Positions 51,321 to 60,775 are shown, counted from the first letter of the stretch. The stretch is DNA of 64,000 nucleotides from Nocardia brasiliensis IFM 10847 (GCF_000710915.1 NZ_BAUA01000181.1:1-64000), one strand, 5' to 3'. Numbers and translations are program-made. The notes: generated from the sequence alone by a model not told the origin.

Positions 51321-51521
51321 GCCCGGCGAGCACCGGATTCGGCCGGACCGGTGCGCGGCGCCGGGTGGGCGCAGTACTTTGGTTTGGTTCTGCGGGATCT
51401 GGCGCTCTGCGGTCGACGGACTCCTACCGCGGTATAGGTCGAAGTCCGACTGGAGCACGTTCCACATTCTGACCGGGTTCCGTACGGTGGTCATCAGGCA
51501 CAACGACGGAGTTGGTGAACT

Positions 51522-52829
51522 ATGAAGCCGCAGTATTGGTTCCGCTGGTTGTCCGTGCAGGGCGCGCCCCGCCTGGTGCTACGCAGGCAGGCCAAACGCG
51601 GCGAGCCGTTCGCCGAACTGCTCGGCGGGCCCACCGGCTTCGGCAATCCGTATCCGCTGATCGAGCAACTGCGCGGCGAGGGCCGGATCATCCGCACCGC
51701 GCTGTCCTGGGCCACCTTCGACTACGAGCTGTGCCGAGGCGTCCTGCGCGACAGCCGATTCGGCGTGCGCACCACCGAGAACTTCGACATCCCCGGCCCG
51801 ATCCAGAAGCTGGCCAAGTATTTCCCGCTGCCGCCGAACCCGGTGGAGCCGCCCTCGATGCTGGTGATCGACCCGCCGGAACACACCCGGATGCGCAAAC
51901 CGGTGGCCTCCGCGTTCACCCCGCGCGCCATCGCCAGGCTGCGCGAGCGGGTCGAGACGGTCACCACGGAGCTGCTCGCGACGCTGCCCTCCGGCGGGTC
52001 CGCCGACCTGATCAGCGCGTACGCCGCGCAGGTGCCGATCGCGATCATCTCCGAGATGCTCGGCTTCCCCGACAAGGACCGGGAACTGTTCCTGCGCTGG
52101 GGCGATCTGACGACCCCGCTGCTCGACCTCGGCATCTCCTGGCGCGCGCACCGGCGCGCGATGGCGGCGATGGAGGTGATGAACAGCTACCTCGACGAGC
52201 ACATCGCCCGGCTGCGCCGCACGCCCGGTGACGACATCCTGAGCGCGCTGGTGAGCGCGGGCGAACTGAACAACCTGGAACTCAAGGCCACCGCGAGCCT
52301 GCTGATGGGCGCGGGCTTCGAGACCACGGTCAACCTCATCGGCAACGGCGTGGTCCAGTTGATCGCCCACCCGGACCAGCTGGCACGGCTGCGCGAGGAG
52401 CCGCAGCTGTGGCCCAACGCCGTCGAAGAGGTGCTGCGCTTCGACGCCCCGGTGCAGACCACCGCCCGCACCGCGGTGCGCGACGCCGAGGTCGGCGGCG
52501 TGCCGATCCGGGCGGGCGAGACCATCGTGCTCTCGCTCGCGGGCGCGAACCGCGATCCCGCGATGTTCACCGAACCGCAGCGCTTCGATGTCGGCAGGCC
52601 GAATGCCAAGGAGCACTTGACCTTCAGCAGCGGCATCCACGTCTGTCTCGGCGCGAGCCTGGCCAGGATGGAAGGCGTGCACGCCCTGCGCGCCCTGTTC
52701 GAACGCTTTCCCGACCTGCGGCTGGACGGCACGCCGCAGCGCAGGGAGCTGTTCACGCTGCACGGCTACGAGCAGCTGCCGGTTCGCCTCGGCCGCAGCG
52801 TTTCCGCCACGGAACCCGCGACGGTCTGA
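51522..52829 (+). CDS. Cytochrome P450
   Basis: A 435-residue soluble bacterial P450. The heme loop is FSSGIHVCLGASLARME with the Cys ligand. The I-helix is MGAGFETT, with Glu where Asp is usual before the conserved Thr. The K-helix ExxR is in EEVLR. DPPEHTRMRKPVASAFTPRA is the typical C-helix region. No ferredoxin or reductase gene adjoins, so electrons must come from elsewhere. Substrate unknown. It converges with the response-regulator gene 48 bp away. Confidence 0.92.
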   Translation: MKPQYWFRWLSVQGAPRLVLRRQAKRGEPFAELLGGPTGFGNPYPLIEQLRGEGRIIRTALSWATFDYELCRGVLRDSRFGVRTTENFDIPGPIQKLAKYFPLPPNPVEPPSMLVIDPPEHTRMRKPVASAFTPRAIARLRERVETVTTELLATLPSGGSADLISAYAAQVPIAIISEMLGFPDKDRELFLRWGDLTTPLLDLGISWRAHRRAMAAMEVMNSYLDEHIARLRRTPGDDILSALVSAGELNNLELKATASLLMGAGFETTVNLIGNGVVQLIAHPDQLARLREEPQLWPNAVEEVLRFDAPVQTTARTAVRDAEVGGVPIRAGETIVLSLAGANRDPAMFTEPQRFDVGRPNAKEHLTFSSGIHVCLGASLARMEGVHALRALFERFPDLRLDGTPQRRELFTLHGYEQLPVRLGRSVSATEPATV

Positions 52830-52877
52830 GGCCGATCGAGCAGGCACGTCGCGCCGGTCTCGTCGGCGAAACCCCGT

Positions 52878-53576
52878 TCAGGTCTTGGATTTCCAGACGT
52901 AGCGGGTCTTGGGGCGGCCCGCGCGGCCGTAGTCGGAGCGGCGGGTCACCAGGCCGTCGTCGGCGAGCTTCTCCAGGTAGCGCCACGCGGTGATGCGGGA
53001 GACGCCGATGGTGGTCGCGGTGTCCGCGGCGGTGATGCCCTCCGGGGCCGCGCGCACGGTCCGGGAGATCTCGTCGAGTGTCTGCGGCGCAACGCCTTTG
53101 GGCGTGGTCGCGCGCTGGTCCGGGGTGCGCAGGGCGCTGAGGGCGCGGTCGATGTCGTGCTGGGACACCGCGGTCTCGCCGGCGGGCAGCGCGGTGCGGA
53201 ATTCCCGGTAGCGGTCCAGCTTGTCGCGAAAGGCCGCGAAGGTGAACGGTTTCAGCAGATACAGCACCACGCCGTGCGATACCGCGGTGCGCACCATCGC
53301 GAGGTCGCGAGCGGAGGTGATGGCGATGACGTCCGGACGCGGCGCGAGGCCGGTCAGCGCCGCCGCGACATCGAGGCCGCTCGCGTCGGGTAGGCCGATG
53401 TCCATGAGCACCAGGTCGATCGGGGTGCCCTCGGCCGCGTTGTCGGCGGCGGCCCGCATCGCCTCGCGGCCGGTGTGCGCCACACCCACGGGGACGAAGC
53501 CCTCGATGCGGTCGACGTAGGCGCGGTGCGCCTCGGCGATGAGGGGCTCGTCCTCGACGATCAGCACTCGGATCAC
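52878..53576 (-). CDS. Response regulator of the CitB/DcuR family
   Basis: A 232-residue regulator. The receiver domain has the acidic pair in VEDEPL, phospho-Asp in LVLMDIGLPDASG and Lys in LLKPFTFAAFRDKL. The C-terminal part is a helix-turn-helix (TAADTATTIGVSRITAWRYLEKLADDGLV) as in CitB/DcuR. Its start overlaps the sensor kinase stop by 4 bp. It probably activates the divergent dctA in response to a C4-dicarboxylate or citrate. Confidence 0.92.
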   Translation of the reverse strand: MIRVLIVEDEPLIAEAHRAYVDRIEGFVPVGVAHTGREAMRAAADNAAEGTPIDLVLMDIGLPDASGLDVAAALTGLAPRPDVIAITSARDLAMVRTAVSHGVVLYLLKPFTFAAFRDKLDRYREFRTALPAGETAVSQHDIDRALSALRTPDQRATTPKGVAPQTLDEISRTVRAAPEGITAADTATTIGVSRITAWRYLEKLADDGLVTRRSDYGRAGRPKTRYVWKSKT

Positions 53577-55126
53577 TGTGCGTCCTTTCGCGGAATCGTC
53601 ACGGTAACCGCGCTTTCCGGATCTAGGTCGGTACGAATGGTCCCCCCGTGCCGGGCCACCAGGCGGTGCACCAGCGCGAGGCCGAGTCCGTGATGGTCGG
53701 CCTTGGTCGAATAGCCGCGCTGGGACGCGCGGTTGAATATCTCCTCGGACATGCCGGGGCCGCTGTCCGCGACCCGCAGGTACAGTGCCGAATCTTGTTG
53801 CCGCAGGGTGACTTCCACCCAGCCGTTCGGACTCTCCGCGGCCGCGTCGATGGCGTTGTCGGTCAGGTTGCCGACCAGGGTGACCATTTCCTGCGGCGAG
53901 AGCGGCTCGATCGAGTCGAGCGCGGTCTCCTCGGTGACGGTCAATTCGATGCTGCGCTCGTTGGCCTGGTTCACCTTGCCGAGCAGCAGCGCGGCCAGCG
54001 CGGGTGCGCCCACCGCGGCGAACAGCCGGTCGATGAGGGTCTGGGAGAGTTCGAGTTCCGAGGTGGCGAACGCGACGGCCTCGCGGTAGCGGCCGAGCTC
54101 CACCATGGTGACCACGGTGTGCAGCCGGTTGGCCGATTCGTGCGCCTGCGCGTGCAGCGATTCGGCGAAACTGCGCACCGAATCGAGTTCGCCCATCACC
54201 TCCCGCAATTCGGTGTGATCGCGGATCGTCATCACGGTGCCGATCGGCCTGCCCTCCCAGGTGACGATGTCCTGGTTGATGAGCAGGATGCGGTCCCCGG
54301 TCACGTGCATCTCGTCGCGCACCACGCCCCAGCTCATCTGCTGCATGGAGACCGGCAGGTCGCCGCGGCGTACCTCGCCCTCCGGCAGCCCGAGCAGCTC
54401 ACGGGCCTGGTCGTTCACCACCTCGGCGCGTTCGCCCGCCATGCCGAACACCACGAGGCCCTCGTGGATCGAGTGCAGTACGGCGTCGTGCTGTTCGTAG
54501 AGTGCGCGCAGTTCCGCGGGCGCGAGTCCGTGGGTCTGCCTGCGCAGCCTGCGGCTCAGCAGAAAGGACCCGCTGCCCGCGACGATCAGCCCCGCCGCGG
54601 CGACGCCGAGGATCAGCGGCAGCTGCGTGGCGACCTGATCGCCGATCTTGGCCCGGGTCACCCCGGCCGACACCAGCGCGACCACCCGGTTGCCGTCGTA
54701 GACCGGCGCCACCGCGCGGATCGAGGGGCCCAGTGTGCCGGTGAACGTCTCGGTGAAGGTCTCCCCGGCCAGCGCGCGATCGATGTTCCCGCTGAACGGC
54801 TTGCCGATCATGTCCGGGTTGGTGTGGGTGTACCGCGTCCGGTCCGGCGCCATCACCACGATGAAGTCCATTCCGGTCGCCCGCCGGATCCGCTCGGTGA
54901 CCGGCTGCAGTAACCGGGGCGGGTCGGTGGTGTAGACGGCGGAGAGCGTGGACGGTGCCTCAGCGATGCTCACCGCGACATCCCTCACCTCGCGGGTGGT
55001 GGTCACGTCGCTGTGATGGCGCGCGTCGACGACCGCGAGCACCGCGCCGACGATGACCATCAGGGTCAACACGATCAGCTGCAGCGCGAAGGCCTGACCG
55101 GCCAGGGATAGCCGACCGCGTCTCAA
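53573..55126 (-). CDS. CitA/DcuS-type sensor histidine kinase
   Basis: A 517-residue membrane kinase. The first helix (LIVLTLMVIVGAVLAVVDA) and second (LPLILGVAAAGLIVAGSGSFLL) bracket an external PAS-like (Cache) sensor of ~135 residues containing DFIVVMAPDRTRYTHTNPDMIGKPF. A cytosolic PAS domain, a His region LHAQAHESANRLHTV and a HATPase domain (NLTDNAIDAA, DSGPGMS, GLGLALV) follow. Start is TTG at 55126 with GGAAGG upstream. It is divergent from dctA, whose substrate it probably senses. Confidence 0.92.
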   Translation of the reverse strand: MRRGRLSLAGQAFALQLIVLTLMVIVGAVLAVVDARHHSDVTTTREVRDVAVSIAEAPSTLSAVYTTDPPRLLQPVTERIRRATGMDFIVVMAPDRTRYTHTNPDMIGKPFSGNIDRALAGETFTETFTGTLGPSIRAVAPVYDGNRVVALVSAGVTRAKIGDQVATQLPLILGVAAAGLIVAGSGSFLLSRRLRRQTHGLAPAELRALYEQHDAVLHSIHEGLVVFGMAGERAEVVNDQARELLGLPEGEVRRGDLPVSMQQMSWGVVRDEMHVTGDRILLINQDIVTWEGRPIGTVMTIRDHTELREVMGELDSVRSFAESLHAQAHESANRLHTVVTMVELGRYREAVAFATSELELSQTLIDRLFAAVGAPALAALLLGKVNQANERSIELTVTEETALDSIEPLSPQEMVTLVGNLTDNAIDAAAESPNGWVEVTLRQQDSALYLRVADSGPGMSEEIFNRASQRGYSTKADHHGLGLALVHRLVARHGGTIRTDLDPESAVTVTIPRKDAQ

Positions 55127-55250
55127 TTACTGCCTTCCGCCGCTGAACGTAATGCACCAAACCGTGACCGGTGTCACCTGCACGGCCATCATTCTGCCTG
55201 GGGGTCGTGAGGCACCTCACGTCGGCACCACCTCGGAGGACACCAATCGC

Positions 55251-56618
55251 ATGACAGAAGCAACACCACAAGCAGCACCGAAGAAGCGCGACCGCACCCA
55301 CTGGCTGTACCTGGCCGTCATCGTGGCGGTCGTCGCGGGCGTTCTCGTCGGTTGGCTGGCACCCAGCTTCGGGGTGGCTGTTGCTCCGCTCGGCAGCATC
55401 TTCGTGAACCTGATCAAGATGATGATCGCGCCGGTCATCTTCTGCACCATCGTGCTCGGCATCGGTTCCATCCGGACCGCGGCCACGGTGGGCAAGGTCG
55501 GCGGGCTCGCCATCGGGTACTTCCTGGTGATGTCGACCTTCGCGCTCGGCATCGGGCTGGTCGTCGGCAATCTGCTGCAGCCGGGCACCGGTTTGGATAT
55601 CGACAAGACGGCGAAGGCGGGCCAGGATTCGGTGAAGGCGGCCGAAAAGGCCGGTGGCACCTGGGAATTCATCAGCGGCATTGTGCCGAAATCGCTGCTG
55701 TCCTCGTTGACCGACGGCAATGTGCTGCAGGCGCTGTTCGTTGCGGTGCTGGTCGGCTTCGCCCTGCAGGCCATGGGCAAGACCGGCGAGCCGATCCTGC
55801 GCGGCATCGGGCTGCTGCAGAAGCTGGTGTTCCGCATCCTGGTGATGATCCTGTGGCTGGCGCCGATCGGCGCGTTCGGCGCGATCGCCAACGTGGTCGG
55901 CAAGACCGGGCTCGACGCCGTGGTGAAGTTGGGCACGTTGATGATCGCGTTCTACCTGACCTGTTTGGTGTTCGTCTTCGGTGTGCTCGGCGTCGTGCTG
56001 TGGTCGGTGTCGCGGGTATCGGTGCTGAAACTGGTCCGCTACTTGGCGCGTGAGTACCTGCTGATCGTCGCGACGTCGTCCTCCGAATCCGCGCTGCCTC
56101 GGCTGATCGCGAAAATGGAACACATGGGCGTCGAGCGGACGACCGTGGGTGTGGTTGTGCCGACCGGGTATTCGTTCAATTTGGATGGCACTGCAATCTA
56201 CCTGACCATGGCCTCTATTTTCATCGCCGACGCGATGGGCAAACCGCTCAGCATCGGCGAGCAGATCGGCCTGCTGCTGTTCATGATCATCGCCTCGAAG
56301 GGCGCCGCCGGCGTCACCGGCGCGGGGCTGGCGACGCTGGCCGGCGGGTTGCAGAGCCATCGGCCCGAACTGCTGGACGGCGTCGGTTTGATCGTCGGCA
56401 TCGACCGCTTCATGTCCGAGGCTCGTGCCCTCACCAATTTCTCCGGTAATGCCGTGGCCACCGTGCTCATCGGTACCTGGACCAAGACCATCGACAACGA
56501 TCGCGTGCGTGAGGTACTCGACCGCAAGCTGCCGTTCGATGAACAGACCATGGTCGATAACGACCACGGCGCGCAGCCGCAGCAGGAGCCCGACACCAAG
56601 GACCTGGTTCGCGCATAG
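55251..56618 (+). CDS. dctA: C4-dicarboxylate:cation symporter
   Basis: A 455-residue transporter of the dicarboxylate/amino acid:cation symporter family, with eight helices and two re-entrant loops. Signature elements are SSSESALPRL in the first hairpin, VPTGYSFNLDGTAIYLTMA, and NFSGNAVATVLIGTW in the last helix. It imports succinate, fumarate or malate. ATG 55251 with GGAGG upstream was chosen. It is divergent from the CitA/CitB-type system that likely controls it. A strong terminator follows. Confidence 0.92.
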   Translation: MTEATPQAAPKKRDRTHWLYLAVIVAVVAGVLVGWLAPSFGVAVAPLGSIFVNLIKMMIAPVIFCTIVLGIGSIRTAATVGKVGGLAIGYFLVMSTFALGIGLVVGNLLQPGTGLDIDKTAKAGQDSVKAAEKAGGTWEFISGIVPKSLLSSLTDGNVLQALFVAVLVGFALQAMGKTGEPILRGIGLLQKLVFRILVMILWLAPIGAFGAIANVVGKTGLDAVVKLGTLMIAFYLTCLVFVFGVLGVVLWSVSRVSVLKLVRYLAREYLLIVATSSSESALPRLIAKMEHMGVERTTVGVVVPTGYSFNLDGTAIYLTMASIFIADAMGKPLSIGEQIGLLLFMIIASKGAAGVTGAGLATLAGGLQSHRPELLDGVGLIVGIDRFMSEARALTNFSGNAVATVLIGTWTKTIDNDRVREVLDRKLPFDEQTMVDNDHGAQPQQEPDTKDLVRA

Positions 56619-56634
56619 CTGCACTGTGGAACAC

Positions 56635-56663
56635 GAAGGGCCCGCAGGATCTGCGGGCCCTTC
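56635..56663. terminator. Terminator between dctA and the DUF4287 gene
   Basis: A 13-bp perfect stem (56635-56647 with 56651-56663) with a 3-nt loop GAT. It lies 16 bp after the dctA stop and 20 bp from the convergent DUF4287 gene, so it may serve both. Confidence 0.85.
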
Positions 56664-56682
56664 GCGCTGTTCGGGGGTGGGT

Positions 56683-56898
56683 TCAGGAGGCCCACTTCGC
56701 CGGATTGAGGTGGTACTGGGCGAGCGCGGTGGCGTGGCCGTGGCCCATGGCGTGCTCCGACTTCAGCCATTCGACCAGGGCCTTGTGTGCGGTGATGCCG
56801 GAATCGCGGATGGTGCTCAGCCACTCGTCGATGGTGCGGCCGTATTTGGCTTCGATCGAGGGGAAGTAGGACGCGGGGCCGTGCGGCTTGGTTGCCAT
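56683..56898 (-). CDS. DUF4287 domain protein
   Basis: A 71-residue protein matching DUF4287 over its length (GPASYFPSIEAKYGRTIDEWL, then VEWLKSEHAMGHGHATALAQYHL). AGGAGA precedes the ATG at 56898. The His-rich MGHGHA motif is conserved in the family. Function is unknown. It stands alone; the 164 bp behind it contain only the terminator of the next gene. Confidence 0.85.
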   Translation of the reverse strand: MATKPHGPASYFPSIEAKYGRTIDEWLSTIRDSGITAHKALVEWLKSEHAMGHGHATALAQYHLNPAKWAS

Positions 56899-57013
56899 GG
56901 TCTCTCCTGGGCTCGTGCGGTGCTCGAAGGTATGGACGGGGGAGGTCTGCGGAATTCATCGCCGGGCCGTGGATTGTGGTGCTGGTCACCAGGGCGGCGA
57001 ATGATGTTCTGCG

Positions 57014-57059
57014 CGAGCACAACAGCCCGGCACCGCGCGGTACCGGGCTGTTGTGCTCG
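57014..57059. terminator. Terminator of the DUF4267 gene
   Basis: A 17-bp perfect stem (57014-57030 with 57043-57059) with a 12-nt loop, starting 4 bp after the DUF4267 stop codon in the minus direction. Confidence 0.85.
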
Positions 57060-57062
57060 GGG

Positions 57063-57488
57063 TCAGGCGTTGACGAGTGCGCGCGCCGGGGCCGAGCGGT
57101 GCGCGAGCCGGTGCTCACGCAACAGCAGCGCGCCGGTGGCCGCGACGAAGACGGCGGTGAGACCGTGGATGCCGAAGGCCGCCGCCGTGGAACCGTGCCA
57201 GCGGAGCACGGTGAGCATGTCGCCGACCGGGACCAGGGCGACGACCAGCGTGACGATGCCGAGCGCGTAACGCTGTTTCATGGCGAGCAGCACCAGGATG
57301 AGCACGCCGAACACGGTGTCGCGCACGCCTTTCAGGTTCAGGAACGCGGCCTCCTCGCCGTCGGGCCAGGCGGGCAGGCCGAAGCCGGGGGCGATGACGT
57401 CGGGCGTGAACAGGTAGCTGATCCCGATGTAGAGGATGAACGCCGCGCCGGCGAGCGAGAACGCGGTGGCGATGCGGGAGATGGTCAT
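57063..57488 (-). CDS. DUF4267 membrane protein
   Basis: A 141-residue protein with four predicted helices (FSLAGAAFILYIGISYLF, GVRDTVFGVLILVLLAM, YALGIVTLVVALVPVGDML and ALTAVFVAATGALLL-like LTAVFVAATGALLL). The motif LNLKGVRD is typical of DUF4267. AAGGAG precedes the ATG at 57488. It is divergent from a TetR regulator across a space with two matching dyads, so it is very likely the regulated target. Function unknown. Confidence 0.82.
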   Translation of the reverse strand: MTISRIATAFSLAGAAFILYIGISYLFTPDVIAPGFGLPAWPDGEEAAFLNLKGVRDTVFGVLILVLLAMKQRYALGIVTLVVALVPVGDMLTVLRWHGSTAAAFGIHGLTAVFVAATGALLLREHRLAHRSAPARALVNA

Positions 57489-57519
57489 GGCGGGTGACTC
57501 CTTGGTGATGCTCTGAATT

Positions 57520-57532
57520 CTAGCGGCGCTAG
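57520..57532. promoter_or_regulatory. TetR operator, copy 1
   Basis: CTAGC-GGC-GCTAG, a perfect 5-bp-arm dyad 32 bp upstream of the DUF4267 gene. The arms equal those of copy 2 at 57571-57583, with centres 51 bp apart, about five helical turns. Confidence 0.7.
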
Positions 57533-57570
57533 GTTATGGAGCGACGATAAGACATCGCGGTCCGCTTTGT

Positions 57571-57583
57571 CTAGCACTGCTAG
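57571..57583. promoter_or_regulatory. TetR operator, copy 2
   Basis: CTAGC-ACT-GCTAG lies 10 bp before the TetR start codon and overlaps a TAGGAT -10-like hexamer (57581-57586). Binding here would give autorepression. A -10 this close suggests a leaderless transcript. Confidence 0.7.
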
Positions 57584-57593
57584 GATTTCTTTC

Positions 57594-58184
57594 GTGAGCC
57601 CCCAGACGCGCAAGGAACGTGAAAGAGCCGAACGCCATCAGCGGATCATCGACACCGCGCGCGAGCTGGCGGAAACACAGGGCTGGGAGGCGGTGACGGT
57701 GCGCAAGCTGGCCGAACGCATCGAATACAGCCAGCCCGTCCTATACAGCCACTTCGCGGGCAAGTCGGCGATCGTGGCCGCGGTCGCCGAGCAGGGCATC
57801 ATCGACCTGACCGGCGAGATGCGCCGCGCCCATGCCGCCGCCGCGGGCCCCGCCGACGCGATGGCCCGGGTGGCCCGCGCGTACCTGGATTTCGCGGCCG
57901 CCCACCCGGCCCGCTACGACGCCATGTTCTCGATGAACATCGATCTGGTCTTCGGCCTGGACGCCCCGCAGCCGCTCAAGGACGCGTTCGCCGAACTGGA
58001 GGCGATGTTCCGCCCGTTCGTCGGCGAGGCCGAACTCGGCGCCCGCACCGAGGTGGCCTGGAGCGCGATCCACGGTCTGGCGACGCTGGATCGCGGCCAC
58101 CGGCTGCGGCCGGAGCTGCGGGACCAGCGGCTCGAGATCCTCGTCGCGGAATGGCTGAGCGCGGTGGGCGCCGATTCGGCGTAG
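57594..58184 (+). CDS. TetR-family regulator
   Basis: A 196-residue repressor. The N-terminal DNA-binding domain is ERHQRIIDTARELAETQGWEAVTVRKLAERIEYSQPVLYSHFAGKSAIVAAV, with a normal TetR recognition helix. A helical ligand domain follows. It starts at GTG 57594 (SPQTRKERERAER). The two CTAGC dyads in the 105-bp divergent space imply control of itself and the DUF4267 gene. Ligand unknown. Confidence 0.9.
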   Translation: MSPQTRKERERAERHQRIIDTARELAETQGWEAVTVRKLAERIEYSQPVLYSHFAGKSAIVAAVAEQGIIDLTGEMRRAHAAAAGPADAMARVARAYLDFAAAHPARYDAMFSMNIDLVFGLDAPQPLKDAFAELEAMFRPFVGEAELGARTEVAWSAIHGLATLDRGHRLRPELRDQRLEILVAEWLSAVGADSA

Positions 58185-58251
58185 CCGAGTGCAACGGTGT
58201 GCCGGAACACGATTCCGTGCGCCCGATTCCCGGGCCGGTAGCGTGGGAGGT

Positions 58252-59703
58252 ATGCCTGATGTTGTGGTAGTCGGCTCCGGACCCAACGGACTCGCCGCCG
58301 CGGTGATCCTGGCGAAAGCCGGGCTCACGGTGGAGGTGTACGAGGCGGAGGACGTCGCGGGCGGCGGATCGCGCACGGCGGAACTGACCCTGCCGGGCTT
58401 CTGGCACGACATCTGTGCCGGCGCGCATCCGATGGCGTTGGCGTCACCGTTCTTTCGCGCGTTCGACCTCGCGGCGCACGGCGTCGAGCTGCTCGTCCCG
58501 GAGGCGTCCTACGCGCACCCCATGGACGGCGGCACGGCGGGCATCGCGTGGCGCGATCTCGACCGCACCGCCGCGGGCCTGGGCCGGGACGGCCAGGCCT
58601 GGCGAAAGCTGTTCGGGCCCTTGGTCGAAAACTGGGACTCGGTCGTCGACCTGGCGATGTCGGACCTGCGCCGCCTGCCGAAGGATCTGCGCACCGCGAC
58701 CCGTTTCGGCCTGCGCACCCTGGAACAGGGAACGCCGTTGTGGAACATCAGGTTTCACGAGGAGACCGCCGCCGCGCTGCTGACCGGCGTGGCCACACAC
58801 GCCATCACGCCGCCGCGCGCCATCCCCGCCGCGGGCGCCGGGCTGATGCTCGGCACCCTGGCGCACGCCGGTGGCTGGGCGATCCCGCGCGGCGGCAGCC
58901 AGGCGATTCCCGATGCGCTCAGCGCCGAACTCGAACGCCTCGGCGGCCGGGTGCACACCAAGACCCGCATCGACTCGCTCGGCGAGTTCGACAGCGCCCG
59001 CGCCGTGCTGCTCGACCTCGCACCCGCCGAGCTGATCCGGCTCGCCGGACATCGATTGCCGGACCGCTATGTGCAGCGGCTGAACAAGTTTCGCTACGGT
59101 GGCGCCGCGTGCAAGGTCGACTTCGCGCTCTCCGGGCCGGTGCCCTGGCAGGCGGACGGGATGGCGCAGGCGGGCACCGCGCACCTGATCGGCACGCGGG
59201 CCGAGGCGATGGCCGCCGAACGCGCAGTGGCCGCCGGGCAGCACGCGGCACGGCCCTATGTGCTGTCCATCCAGCCCGGTGTGGTCGATCCGTCCCGCGC
59301 CCCCGCCGGACAGCACACCTTCTACACCTACGCGCACGTGCCGAACGGGTCCACGCGGGACGTCAGCGAGACGGTGATCGCGCAGGTCGAACGCTTCGCG
59401 CCCGGCTTCCGCGACCTGATCCTGGCCAAGCACGTCTACACCGCGGCCGAGATGCCGTCGCACAACGCGAATTACGTCGGCGGCGATATCTCGGCGGGCG
59501 CGATGACGCTGCGCCAGTTCGCCTTCCGTCCGATCGCCGGCTGGAACCCTTACGCGACACCGCTTCCCGGCGTTTACCTGTGTTCCGGGTCGACGCCGCC
59601 CGGCCCCGGTGTGCATGGCATGTCCGGCGTGTACGCCGCCCGGCACGCGCTGCGGCAGCGCTTCGGCATCACCACCGACCCGCTGGAGCTGGTCCGGTCC
59701 TGA
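58252..59703 (+). CDS. Phytoene-desaturase-like FAD-dependent oxidoreductase
   Basis: A 483-residue flavoprotein. The dinucleotide fold is VVVVGSGPNGLAAAVILAKAG, followed by YEAEDVAGGGSRTAELTLPGF as in carotenoid-desaturase/retinol-saturase-like enzymes. The C-terminal FAD motif is YLCSGSTPPGPGVHGMSGVYAARHAL. No carotenoid genes adjoin, so the substrate is unknown. ATG 58252 with GGGAGG upstream fixes the start. The gene is alone between TetR and a CDF gene. Confidence 0.88.
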   Translation: MPDVVVVGSGPNGLAAAVILAKAGLTVEVYEAEDVAGGGSRTAELTLPGFWHDICAGAHPMALASPFFRAFDLAAHGVELLVPEASYAHPMDGGTAGIAWRDLDRTAAGLGRDGQAWRKLFGPLVENWDSVVDLAMSDLRRLPKDLRTATRFGLRTLEQGTPLWNIRFHEETAAALLTGVATHAITPPRAIPAAGAGLMLGTLAHAGGWAIPRGGSQAIPDALSAELERLGGRVHTKTRIDSLGEFDSARAVLLDLAPAELIRLAGHRLPDRYVQRLNKFRYGGAACKVDFALSGPVPWQADGMAQAGTAHLIGTRAEAMAAERAVAAGQHAARPYVLSIQPGVVDPSRAPAGQHTFYTYAHVPNGSTRDVSETVIAQVERFAPGFRDLILAKHVYTAAEMPSHNANYVGGDISAGAMTLRQFAFRPIAGWNPYATPLPGVYLCSGSTPPGPGVHGMSGVYAARHALRQRFGITTDPLELVRS

Positions 59704-59785
59704 CCCACGCACCGGTTCCGCGTTCCGGCACCTGATATGGCCCGCCACAGCGGGTGCGTGAACCCGAAACCGGGGCGGGAACTGC

Positions 59786-60696
59786 TCAGGAGCGGTACAG
59801 ATCCGGTTCGAGGTACATGACGCGGGCGGCGGGCACCGCGGCGCGGACGCGGGCCTCGGCGTCATCGATGGCCGCGGCGAGCTGGGCGACATCCAGGCCG
59901 GGCGCCGCACCGACCTTGGCGGCGACCAAAAGCTCTTCGGGGCCGAGGTATTGGGACTTGAGGTGGATCACGCGGTCGATGCGGGTGCCGTCGACCAGGT
60001 TCTCCCGGATCAGCCGGTCTTCCTCCGGCGTGGCCCCCTCACCGATGAGCAGGCTCTGCATCTCGATGATCAGGATGACGGCGATGACGCCGAGCAGCAG
60101 GCCGATGGCCAGCGTGCCGATGCCATCCCAGACGGGGTTGCCGGTGACCATCGTCAGCCCGACGCCGATGAACGCGAAGATCAGGCCCACCAGCGCGCCG
60201 GTGTCCTCCAGCAGCACCACCGGCAGTTCCGGCTGCGCGACGTGCGGATGAACCGCCACCAGCTCGCACTACCCTTGAGCGGCTTGGATTCCCGGATCGC
60301 GGTCGTGAAGCTGTAGGTCTCCAGCCCGATGGCGATCAACAGGATGACGATCGCGACGATCGGCGAGGTCAGATCCTCCGGATGCTGGATCTTGTGGATG
60401 CCCTCGTAGACGGCGTAGATGGAGCCGATGGTGAACAGCACCAGCGCCACGATGAACGAGTAGAAGTAGCGGTTGCGTCCGTAACCGAACGGATGCAGCT
60501 CGTCGGCTTCCTGCTCGGCCCGCCGCTGGCCGAGCAGCAGCAGGCCCTGGTTGGACGTGTCGGCCACCGAGTGCACCGCTTCGGCGAGCATCGACGCGGA
60601 ACCGGTGATCGCCGCACCGATGAACTTCGCGACGGCGATGCCCGCGTTCGCCGTCAACGCGGCGAGGATCGCCTTCTTGCCACCACCAGCCGACAT
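59786..60696 (-). pseudogene. Cation diffusion facilitator transporter broken by a frameshift
   Basis: The N-terminal part (from ATG 60696) has CDF text: ALTANAGIAVAKFIGAAITGSASMLAEAVHSVADTSNQGLLLLG and HPFGYGRNRYFYSF. At about 60247 the frame shifts, and PELPVVLLEDTGALVGLIFAFIGVGLTMVTGNPVWDGIG plus the cytosolic domain continue in another frame to 59786. Comparison with the family text around WWRFIRHV suggests loss of one C. Restored length would be about 303 residues. It may be a true pseudogene or a base-call error; a divalent metal exporter is the ancestral role. Confidence 0.8.
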
Positions 60697-60775
60697 GCCC
60701 TGGACGCCCTTTCTCGAATTGCCCGATCCTGGCTAACTTAGCGTGTCGCGGCCGTCGCAGACCCGATGCCCGGGT

